NCBI RefSeq assembly: GCF_910592395.1
Contig: NC_088317.1
Location: 14,198,001-14,262,000 of the forward strand
DNA from: Lineus longissimus
Lineage: Eukaryota > Nemertea > Pilidiophora > Heteronemertea > Lineidae
DNA: 64,000 bases
Direction of reading: 5' to 3'
Part shown: in pieces, positions 12,001 through 24,000 of the stretch
How the letters are laid out: the number at the start of each line of letters is the position of its first letter
Numbering within the stretch: position 1 is the first letter of the stretch
Notes under the pieces: generated by a model
The model's input: only the letters and a program-made list of their open reading frames with translations
Told to the model about the DNA's origin: nothing
Database searches by the model: none
Program-made: the position numbers and the translations under genes

Positions 12001-15000
12001 GTAACCTATTTGTAATATGAAAATCAAAAGGTAAAACAATGCTTTGTTTTCTTGCAGAGCACTGTGGAGGTAAGGTCATGTTCATTGCTATCTTTATTTC
12101 AGATATTTTTCCTCCAAAATTGTGTTCGAAATGCAAGTACATGAACTTACCGAATTAAGGGCGCAATCATCCCTCACTAAACCCGAAAACAACATTGATA
12201 TATCGAGAGTAAGACAGACACTAGGCCTGATTTGAATAAATAGTGTGATTTGTCTAAATTATAGATTAAAAGTATTGTTTCATCCAAAATAAATCAGGAT
12301 CGAAAGTTTAAGCAATTTATATTTGCGAGGTAATCAACCAATGCAATGTTCATATCTCTCGAGAACATGGTAGTCGGCTTCTCGTCTGCTCTCTTTACGA
12401 ATAACAATGTCCGTAAACATAAATCCGACAATAAATTATTGCTACCCTCCAAAAACAGTCTCTCATCATTTAAAGCTGTCAATTTGATTAAGTGAATTGA
12501 ATAAATTGTTCTTACTAAAGGTTCGCCATCAACGGAGCACACAGGTAAGTTTTCCTTTCATCAAATTAAACACCTGATGGCCATTTCTATCATATATAAT
12601 GAGACCACAACAAAATGTATTGCTTTTTTCCATACGGTGGCACTGGTAAATTAGGTACCCGAACACTTAGAGTGAAAAAATCAGATTGCCTTGTTCAGAT
12701 TTTTTAATTTTAGAGCGTGCGCAAGTTTTGCGGTGACTCTTGCCTTGACAGCGCATTACACACGATGAGACAAAGAAGATTGTTATTTCAACTCCCCAAT
12801 TCGGAGGCACATCAATAAGATCAAAATATGATTATCACTTTTGGTTAAACACGTTTATTTACGAACGTGGGTGGTTAGATTGAAACATTTGGACTGCTTG
12901 ATATGTATTACATGTACATTTACATGTATTTTACAATAAATTATATCGAACGCACACGCACTTACCGCACTTTCACCATGCTTCCAGGTTGCAGCTATTC
13001 ATTTGAGAATGCAGACTGCTCCGGCCATGATCTCTCCCATTCGCACCTCAACCGGGCAGCGTGCCAGGCGGCATGCACCAGGCGAACCGACTGTAAATCC
13101 TTCCAACAACGTGGCAACGATTGTTGGCTAAAGGATCACGTGTGCACTAAGAAACAGCTTTCCAACGTGGGCCACAAGACCTTTGCTCAATTCACAAGTA
13201 AGCAAAATAAAAGACACGGTTTCGATTCCAAAACAAAATGCCCTGATTTGATATCGTTCATCGACTGCGCTTATCGTATTGTTATTTCCTTTGGTATAAA
13301 GTGGAAGGGCTGACGGGTGATAACAAAGCAGCTGTCACCCCTTCTATTTTACTGAAAAACTGCAAAAGAAATCAAGTTCCACACGAACAACATTCACATA
13401 CGAATTTCTTTCACGGTTCTTCCAGTTGGACCGATCTCAGTAAAAAATGGCTGCAGTTGTATTATTGTGTTGATTCAAATCATCTATGCTGACACCAGAG
13501 GAGACTTTAGGTCAAGTATGGACGCATTTTAACTCTTTGGTCTTGTATTGCATGAAAAACTGAGGAAAAATCTTGAACAGTCGGATAATAATTTGGATTT
13601 TCGACCAGGCTGTGTCATATCCTCAAATCGGGGAGTAACCTATTTGTAATATGAAACGCAAAATGTAAAACAATGCTTTGTTTTCTTGCAGAGCACTGTG
13701 GAGGTAAGTTCACGTTCATCGCCCCTTATTTCAGAAATTTGTCCTCAAAAATTGTATTAAAATGTTTTAATTTAGTGACAAGTTCATGAACTTACTGAAT
13801 TCAGGATGCAATCATCCCTCACTTAACCCGAAGACAACATTGATATATCGAGAGTAAGACATGTTACAACTGATAAATAAAAAGTCCTCGCAAGAACTTT
13901 TGATTTTTGATTCGAAAAAGTGAAAAGAAATTTCGCAGTCAGCTAAAATAGTTTTTTTTAAATTTGATCAGTTAATTTGTTCATGAAATTTTCACGACTT
14001 GCATACATTGAGCGGCTCGATTTTTCTCTGTACGGGAAATTTTAACACGAAATTTGGCCACGGGGTCCTCAAAACCTGTCGCATGTTATCATCCTGCTTT
14101 CTTTCAATTTCGTAAGATAACGATGATGTTAGACTGTTAGCGAATATATAGAGTTTTCAGTTGTACATGAAGTTCACAGACCATGACCGAGCCAAAAACA
14201 CTGAATTCTACGCCAGCAATTCTTTTGTAGTTGTTCTTTTTGTACCTTTGTTATACTATTATTGAACAGTGATGTAAATGATGCCTATTTTCTTATTAGC
14301 CACAGCCCAAACAGAACTAACAAAGTCCAACCTTAAGAAAGGTGTGTTACTCAATACATAATTCATATTTTTTGTGAACATATCACCTCTAAAAAAAGTC
14401 AGGTGTTTACATGGTGTAATATATCAGCTCAAGAACTAAAACGATGCCGTCGGTGATTCTGATAGATGAGTGCGACTGTGCGAAGTCGCTCTATCAAACA
14501 TGCCTTTAGATAACTAGCTTTCTCATATCGTTGCTTTCTTAAAAAATCAATGGTATTTTAAGTTTCTATCCTTTTGTTTTGGACTCCCTCTTGACTACGC
14601 TAGTTTTATCATTGCAGGAGGTAAATTTGACTTGAAATCTGTCTTCAAGGGACTGACATCGTGTCCTGAAGGAACAAAGCCGGAAGGAGGCGCCTGTGAA
14701 AGTGAGTAGTAAACATAGTGTTGATTTTGAAATTCAATATGGTAGAAGGGTTTATGCCTGTTTCGCCTATTCCTGTTTCGCCTATTCCTGTTTCGCCTAC
14801 AAAATTCCTGTTTCGCCTATTCCTGATTCGCCTATTCCTGTTCCGCCTATTCCTTTTTCGCCTATTTCCTGTTTGGCCTATTTCCTGTTTCGCCTATTCC
14901 TGTTTCGCCTACTTCCTGTTTCGCCTACTTTCCAGTACCCCTACAATAAATCGACTCTCCCACGGGGAACCTTAGGGATGCATGTCCATTTTATGGGGAA

Positions 15001-18000
15001 AATGTGAGGGGACAATTGGATGATGTTAACGATGTGATGACAATTTGACTAATCAAATGCCATCAACTTTGTTAACAAACCATGCCATGACCGTTTTGAA
15101 AGAGTCACCTTGAAAGCGGGGACAGTCCGGGACTTATTTGACCATAGGACCATAGGACCATACTGACACACAGTAAAAACTAATAGATTAAGTAGAGTAA
15201 AGCAGTCGTTTATCTTATAAAAACTGAATTCATGAGTTTTTGATAAAAATACATAATACTGTACATTCTCATAATTATTTGATCAAAATCAGCTGTAAAA
15301 CCCATGTCATACATGTAGGTACAGCACATATAAAGTCAAACAAGGTGGAAAATACATATCATGATATTATGTCAGACAAGGTAACTGATGGCATCAACGT
15401 AACTCATTATGTCCCTCTCTCCATTGACGCATTGTTCTTTGAGGCGTAACATGCGTTTGTCAATGCGTACATGTACTTCAAAATTGATGCGGAAAAAATT
15501 GCAGTACGCTTCTCGTTCTCCGACACTCCCGCCATGTTGGTTTTTTTCTTCCATAACCTCGGCGGACTAATTCCACATCGCCCGCGGAATGCCGAAGACA
15601 TTAGAAACCTGCACACCAAACGTCGTCGGCTAACTGTACACCTTACGACTTTGCCTCCAGACGTAATATTATAGTAGGAGGAGTACACAGCTTCACACCA
15701 CAAGTTTGTTGTGGCAATCTACGTCATCATGTCTTTAGTGGCCGCATCAGGGACACCATGCTAAGTCACATAAAGTGTGTCGTGGAGGTGTGTCCGCCAG
15801 ACCACCGCGTGATTGGTTGACCTAGTTGATATATGTGTCAATTCGTTGTTTTTGCGACGACCAATAATGACGAATCATCAGCAAGAGTTTTGATTTGTCG
15901 TAGTGGCCGGTAAGGGCGATGGGACGAGGCCTTATCACTAAGTCCGTAGTGTAACTAGTTGTAACAATCCTTCTTGGTTTATGCACATTTTGCAGTATTT
16001 ATACCCTTAAAGAAGCAAATGCTTTCAACACATATAATCTGTGCCTCTTAATGATTCAGCGATATCTAGAAATCATCACTTGCGTGTTTCCAGGGAATGT
16101 GAAGATTTTTTTCATATTTTTGCATTTTTCTCCAAATATAGGGTTTAAAATGTGCCTTAGCCTGATTATACTTCTGAGCTCTTTAATTAGTACTCGCATT
16201 TTAGTCTGGTGGTCCGCCATCTTGGATTCAGTAAGTGAACCAATTGCTCCAGTCTCTGTACACATTGACAACATTATATCAATCATTTCTCACAGTGAGC
16301 CATTATCGCCGAAGGGCTTGTCGAAATTTATTTCATTAGGATAAATATTTCTTTTCAATGATATTTAGTATACGAGAGGTAAAACAAGTCAAGGTTTTTC
16401 TGAAGGAGTGTTGGACCTCAATGCATTTACCCGGCCGGTATTCCACTTTAAACGTGTTGTATGAAAATGCTCTTGTTTCAATATATTGCGAGAACAATGC
16501 AATCGTGTTTACAGTCACACACTCCAATGGTATGACACACAACACTATGCCACTTGAAGTTGGTGGCAGGTGCACCGGCCTTAGGCCATTGTCCACTGTT
16601 TCCAACCCAATGGTGCTAGACGGCAGCCTCTCAGAATTCATTTTCAGTGTTTTGCGAAGCTGCTCCATACTTCAACGACAGAATCATTACAGTATATTCA
16701 GAATTCTTGCAACTTGACACGACGAACGGGCTGTCCAAGTGGGTTGTTCTCCATATTCCATTGATACCGTGAGTGCCTTAGCTGGAAACGATCGGATCCC
16801 GCCATAAAATTCTAATTGAAAAGGAGGCATTCTCACTCAACGGAAGCTCCCTGCGCCTTGTTTTCAAATGGATGCTTTTAGAAGTAGTAAGACTCTCATC
16901 AGCACTGCATTCGTCCTGGCAATTTTCACCGACTTCTCGATGATATATCTCAAGATTTCTCTGACGCCAGCCGTTGTTCGGGAATTACTATTCGACCGAT
17001 GTAACTGTTCCGGGTACAGTGCCTATTCAGGCCTAAGAGAGGCAAACAATACACGGGTCCACCAGCACATTAATGGGAATTCAACATCTGATAAAACCCT
17101 AAGCGGATTTTGTCGAAAAGGGAATTCATCCGCTTGTTTGGCTGATGATGCAGTAGTTATCGAGACAACATCCAGTGTAGGGGCTGTTATAGGGGTGTCT
17201 GGTCTGGCTGAATTTATGGCAAGTCCGCTCGTAGCCTATTTGTGCGCATCTTACGGACATCGTTCCATTTTCTTAGTCGGTGCTATTCTTGAGCTAATCA
17301 GTAGTACAGGATTTCTCTTTGCTCCGAATGTTATTGTTCTAGCAATTGCAAGTGCTTTCCAAGGATTTTCCTGTGTTATCATCTTCGTGAGCGGTTTGGT
17401 CATGGTAACGGACGTGTTTGGCCCCAAGGAATGTGGCAAGGTTATATCAAAATCATACGGCCTTACAACTCCAATAGCAGGCATTATTGCGTTCATACTT
17501 GGTAGCATAGGATATCAATATTTCGGTCTTGCCTTACCCATGGGGTCGATCTCTGCACTAGCTTTGGTTGACTGTATCGTTCGACTTTTGATCAAACCAA
17601 ATGGCCACCTAGAGAATACGGAAAAAACGCCACAGAAGGAATTGATAGTTGGGAAAGTAAAATCTTACGGAGGCCAAAATGCGTCGGATTCCTCTGTTTT
17701 GCCAGTTCAAAATGGGAATGACCTAGACGATTCTTTAAGTATGCCGATCAAAACTGCGGATCTAAAACGTAGGAAACAAGCCAGTTACAAAGACTTGCTA
17801 TCCGACGTTCTCGTTATGGAGTTACTGGCAGTGATCTTGCTCGCCGGTCTCTGTATCAGTTTGATCATTTCAACCGCTCCGAATCGCTCCATTAACGTGC
17901 TCGAGGCGGAGCAATGGCAAGTTGGTGTCATCCTCGGAATAGCCCCGTGCGCCCAACTCTTGGTGGCCGTTATGACCGTGAGAATTCTATCAAAGGAAAA

Positions 18001-21000
18001 CCTCTGGATATTCATTCTTGGAACACTTCTATGGATTACATTTTCATTAATAACCTATCCTCTAACAACAAGTGTCTGGTGGACCGTAGTCCCCGAGATA
18101 TCTTTCCGTGGTGTGGCACTATCGTTGGCTCAGGTCTACTTTGGGAACTTGTACCACTTGCTTCTACAGAACCGCCACGAAGACGCCGCTGCGAAGGTGT
18201 TCGCACTCGTGAAAGCTGCCAGTGTACTAGGGGACGGTGTCGGCCCATTCGTGGGCTATCTGTTACAGTACACGTCGTTCATGGTGCTATATTACGTAGT
18301 GGCTGTGGTCATCTCACCAACTTATTTGGTTGCACTCCACGTTAGGTTGGTTTCAAGGAAACAGCAGGAGAATGGCGACAAATGAGAGCGTGCATTCACG
18401 GCCCTTGGCATGGACAGGTATCCAACCCTAGTCGTAAGAAGGCATAATGCTGATGTGTTATACGAGTCAATGGATGCACACTTCGTTTATTCCTCAGAAT
18501 CCCATAATTGGCGGTAACAATTGGAAAAATTATCAGGAGTACGACATCAACAGTTGTTACTGCCTCAAGTTATGAAATCCTTCTTCTGGCAGATTTTTAA
18601 ACGTTTTCAACTGAAAAAATTCTTTGGACTTTATACGATATTTCAGTGTTAAATGGAGTCTACAGGCAGCAGCTAGGTAGGCAAGATAGTTATGCAAAGT
18701 CACCAATAGAGTCCTCTCCTGTCTCACAGTTCGTCAAAACCATTCACGCTTGTACCAGGAATATCCTTAGTGCTGTCTCAAACATGACAAACATTAGGAA
18801 AAGCAGAGATGAGGGCCAAGTTTAACCGTGATGACGTTCGAGTGAAAAGCTTTGGACAACCGCAGTGCCTCGTTTCGGAGGTCTTTGCCGGTAAAATGGA
18901 TTTAATTACCACCAAGTACACAATGTGTGATTTCTATGACCGGTGTAGAAGTTTAAAATTTCCCATGACATGCAGGATAGAATGTCTTGAAAACAAATGA
19001 TGCTATATTTGTCTTTACCTTTTAGCTATTGACGTTGATGGTTTATAACCGTATACCATACATCCGTCAGAATACAATAGGTCAGACACTTTTTTTCAGC
19101 GGGTATTTTCTACTTCTACAGCGGTCTTAGTGTCATGCAATTTTCGTGGTACGCTCTTTTGAGCATGATCATGGAGGGCAAAGAGATGGACTGTTGAAAT
19201 TTGTCTTATGCATGTTATAATAGGTAAAATTTGTAATTTGTTTTTACATACGTATTTTCATATTACACTAAAGTCGCCGCCAAAGATTCTGCATTTGATA
19301 TTTCATAACTGCTGCCAAAAAGAGATGTAAAACTGGGTAATTAGTTGGTACAAAAATCACGATGGGGCAGCCTGGATGGTGTCCGCACATGTGTCCTATA
19401 CTGTGTAGACGCTAACTAGCCGGTACAAAAGGCCTAATTGTGTGTAGTACATGTAGGCCTATGTAGAATCAGAGCCTTTCAAATCATTTGAAAGACTCTG
19501 GTAGAATAGAAGCACCAAAATCGACTAATAGGCTAGCGTGGACGGGTGTATACAAAACCAAGACCTAAGACATAAGACCTAAGACCTAAGATCCCCCGAA
19601 GTACAAAACTAAGACCAGGTACAAAACTAAGATCCCCGAGGTACAAAACTAAGACCCAATTCCAAACTAAAATTTTGAAGAAAAATATCAGAGTCTTAGT
19701 TTTGTACATCAGGGGATCTTAGTTTTGTACGTACAAAACTAAGATCCCCCGAGGTACAAAACTAAGACCCAATTCCAAACTAAAATTTTGAAGAAAAATA
19801 TCAGAGTCTTAGTTTTGTACATCAGGGGATCTTAGTTTTGTACGTACAAAACTAAGATCCCCCGAGGTACAAAACTAAGACCCAATTCCAAACTAAAATT
19901 TTGAAGAAAAATATCAGAGTCTTAGTTTTGTACATCAGGGGATCTTAGTTTTGTACGTACAAAACTAAGATCCCCCGAGGTACAAAACTAAGACCCAATT
20001 CCAAACTGAAATTTTGAAGAAAAATATCAGAGTCTTAGTTTTGTACATCAGGGGATCTTAGTTTCCAAATTCTGCCCCTCTTTCGAATTCATTTTGATGT
20101 AGTAATATCACCTTTAAGATGCATGCAGTTGCTCCATCTGAATAATACCTCCATATGCACTATGCAGGCACGACCGGTCATCACTCTAGCATATACTCTA
20201 GCATATACGGCCTCCATCTCCTGATCCCCTGATGTACAAAACTAAGACTCTGATATTTTTCTTCAAAATTTCAGTTTGGAATTGGGTCTTAGTTTTATAC
20301 CTCGGGGGATCTTAGTTTTGTACGTACAAAACTAAGATCCCCTGATGTACAAAACTAAGACTCTGATATTTTTCTTCAAAATTTTAGTTTGGAATTGGGT
20401 CTTAGTTTTGTACCTCGGGGGATCTTAGTTTTGTACGTACAAAACTAAGATCCCCTGATGTACAAAACTAAGACTCTGATATTTTCTTCAAAATTTTAGT
20501 TTGGAATTGGCCTCCCCGGGTCTTAGTTTTGTACCTCGGGATCTTAGTTTTGTACCTGGGTCTTAGTTTTGTACTTCGGGGGATCTTAGGTCTTAGGTCT
20601 TATGTCTTAGCGTGGACACCGCATATGTGCCATTTCCTTACCATGCAAAAGTTAACCTCTGTACTGTCAGCTTTAAAGTCGCACCAAGCAAGTACTTAAC
20701 GACGAAGTTCGACGAAGCGTCAGGGTGACCGACACACTTTATTACAAAACAAACCGAAGAGACATTATGTGGCGATTGTCGCTGGTGCGTACATGTGTGA
20801 CAAAGAGTTCATTCTTGGTGTGAACTATACACGTTCTCTTGCTGTCAAGTTTTCATTCTATGCATTTCATAAGTTTATAAATGAGAATTCTACAAAAACC
20901 AAAAAGCACATGGCAAGATGACACTTTTTGAAAATTTGCAGCCAGACCACGGTCAAAACACGTTTTTGATGACTTTTTTCAGAAGTGTATAGAATTTACA

Positions 21001-24000
21001 AAAACCAAAAAGCACATAGCAAGATGACACTTTTTAAAAATTTGCAGCCAGACCACGGTCAAAACACGTTTTTGGTGACTTTTTAGGTCGGGGGCATTTG
21101 TCCCCTGCCTCCCCAAACAAAGAACAGACTCCCACCCTAGAAATTAGCATTCACTACGTTTTGAAAAAGTTCTAATTGATTTAGGATTTTAAGTTCTAGC
21201 CAAAATGGTGGTACCTATATGGTCAACCCTTAAATAGGTTAGTATCAGACAATAACCGGCCCAAGAAAGGTACGCTTCCCAATATAGGGACAATCAACCA
21301 GGGTCCTGGAGGCAAATTGACGTGCTTCCTTCTGATTTAGCGATAGGCAAGGATGAGCAAGCCTGCATCGGCAAGCCTTGACGTGGTATCCATGCTGCCA
21401 CTTTGGAAAATCTGCTCAAACAAGGGAGAAAACACCGAAGTAGGCCAACATAAACCAAATCCATTAGATAAATGCAATAACCTTCAAATAGGATAACAAA
21501 ATGTGTCAAATCATCACGATTTTAAATCTTGATAACCGAGCATATAATAAAAGCGAGGCCCTTTCATGAGTTGCGTTGCCAGCCGCGCTTATTCACATTG
21601 GTGTTCGATACTAGTTCAATGTACAATGTACTACTAACAATGGCTGAAGCTATTGACGATACAGGTTCTTTTAAAGCGTTTTGGTATTGGTGACTTGAAA
21701 TTTGCTACGGGTCTTTAGTTGCATACTATAGTACACAGCATACATGCATTCCCCTACGATAGAAACATTGCACAGCGTTCGATTCCTGCACATGTATAAC
21801 TGGAAGTAGATGTCTTCATTTCACAATCACCCCTTATCAGCCTGTCGTCGATCTGTGAGATCATCAATTAAATGTAGACCATTGGCACCACATAAGGCTA
21901 GAACTCGAAATCCAAGAGCAATTAGAACACTTCCAAAACAAAGTGAGTGCCAGTATCCTTGGAGGAATTATACCTGGTTTAAATTCGCCGCCGCCGCCGC
22001 CGCCATCTTTGTTGACAATAAACTGAGTAACCCAGCAACCGGCTAATTACATCCGGGAAACTTTCGGCGGAAATTCCCGAAGTGCAATCGGAACTTCCGA
22101 AGTCGCGGCGCCTTATCTCGGTGCGTGTTTATTTAGCAATATATACTATAATGCGCGTTGTGGCCGCTAAATAGGAGGCGATTTTTGTTTCAAAATTGGG
22201 CCTCGAAAATGCGTCGAATTCTTGCAACTTTTGGTTTCGTAGGTGTGGATCATAAGTAAGAGTGTCACTGAGGGTGTCATACGTCGAATATCTTGGTGGT
22301 TTTGGAATAAATAACAACTTTGTGGAGATGCCGTCAACTGGGGAGCTCCAAGTAATCTCTTCACCGAGAAGTCCATCAGTTATCTCTCTGCATTATTACC
22401 GTCACGAAAATTGCAAAGCCACCTCCCACCTCCGCTATCAACCAATCAGATGTCCTGTTCAAATGGTCCCTTCCATGCGCGCATCATCCACCAATCACAA
22501 TCGACGTCACTGATGCCAGCATGCAAGATGGCGGCGCCCATATCTGAAGGAAAAAGAGACAAGACCACTAATGAATATTCATAGGTTGGAGGGTCCAGGC
22601 CTATCTATTAGACGAGTGCATGTTTTTTACTCTCAAGTACATATTTGGAGAGGTATTGAAAAAATATTTGTTGTGGCAAGTCTACAGATATAAAGAAATT
22701 ATTTGATGAAAAAATTAATTTCGAATTTTGCTAATTGGGTAATAGGGGGCGTGTTTTGAGTTTTTTCTGCCAGTTGGCTGAAAAGAGTGGAAATATCAAA
22801 GTCTGTCTAATTTGTCGATTAAAAAAAAATTTCCGTGGTCAATCACCATTTTATTTTTCACCATTTACTTGCCCGACTGTCCGGAATAACATAATCTAAA
22901 TTTCAGATTCACAACACCACGCGTTCTTTGATGCGTCGCGGTCAAACATTGACAATTTAACTGCTAAAAGGCTTAAAAAATCAATTGTGGTCTTGTCTCT
23001 ATTTACACTACATTTTGGGTCAATATAGTGAAAAATTTGAATGTGCTCAAATCACTCTAATTCATTTAGAATATTGTATTGCTGATGATTTAAGGTCAAA
23101 ACAAGCTAAAATAATGAGAAAAAAACTTAATTTGACCCAAATAAGAGTCAACCTAACCCCGGTCTAAGTTCGGTTTCATTTTTACAAGTCTTGTTGTGTT
23201 GCCATTCATTTTGTAATTTCTTTGAAACTACTTAGGCCTTGATTCTGAAAGTTGTGCCCTAAGCAGCAAAGATATTCCTAAATCACATTCTAAAGTTTCA
23301 GCTCCATAGCTTGCTTATTCTGGCCAGGGCAGGTCTTTGAATTTGGTGCTGTTGGGTGCAAAATCATGACTTTTTGTCGATTTTGTCCTCTTTCGTCGCT
23401 TTGGCATAGTTGTACCACTCTTTGAAATGTCTCTCATTTCTCCAAAAATGTCCAGATATGACTTTCCTTTGTTGGAGAGTTGTGGGATGTCATGTACATG
23501 AGTTTGAAAAAAATCTCAAAATGTTAACCCCTGAACTGTACCTTCATTGAGACAAGACCACTAATGAATATTCATAGGTTGGAGGGTCCAGGCCTATCTA
23601 TTAGACGAGTGCATGTTTTTTACTCTCAAGTACATATTTGGAGAGGTATTGAAAAAATATTTGTTGTGGCAAGTCTACAGATATAAAGAAATTATTTGAT
23701 GAAAAAATTAATTTCGAATTTTGCTAATTGGGTAATAGGGGGCGTGTTTTGAGTTTTTTCTGCCAGTTGGCTGAAAAGAGTGGAAATATCAAAGTCTGTC
23801 TAATTTGTCGATTAAAAAAAAATTTCCGTGGTCAATCACCATTTTATTTTTCACCATTTACTTGCCCGACTGTCCGGAATAACATAATCTAAATTTCAGA
23901 TTCACAACACCACGCGTTCTTTGATGCGTCGCGGTCAAACATTGACAATTTAACTGCTAAAAGGCTTAAAAAATCAATTGTGGTCTTGTCTCAAAATGAG

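Larger units (their letters stand above)
55..13703 (+). repeat. Tandem array of about 2.94-kb units, each with two PAN exons
   Basis: The order PAN-a, microexon, PAN-b, microexon, linker repeats. PAN-a exons at 7109, 10049 and 12988 are 2940 and 2939 bp apart. The 2114-to-7109 spacing (4995 bp) falls to about 2.92 kb once the 2073-bp Helentron-like insertion is removed. Introns are nearly as similar as exons between units, so amplification is recent or homogenised by gene conversion. PAN-a and PAN-b differ mainly at the exon start (Gly-Cys against Ala-Cys) and in the flanking introns, so a dimer was amplified. Confidence 0.9.
13845..14755. repeat. Segmental duplication block 1, copy 1
   Basis: Closely similar to 29434-30385, carrying the TELT-type linker and the first CPxGT exon. 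The left edge TGATATATCGAGAGTA is also the end of the conserved block behind every PAN microexon, so the duplication boundary coincides with an array boundary. Confidence 0.85.

Noticed and set aside
14696-15007. ORF rich in Phe-Arg-Leu / Pro-Val-Ser repeats
   Set aside because: It is the 15-bp minisatellite read in two frames.
16051-16717. Overlapping ORFs on both strands before the transporter gene
   Set aside because: No known motif, no repeats, no splice logic; lengths are within chance for this base composition.
17914-18345. 143-codon ORF inside the transporter gene in another frame
   Set aside because: Shadow of the SLC18-like frame, without domain features.
21780-21800. GTTCGATTCC as the T-loop of a tRNA gene
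   Set aside because: No acceptor stem, D-loop or anticodon arm could be found around it.
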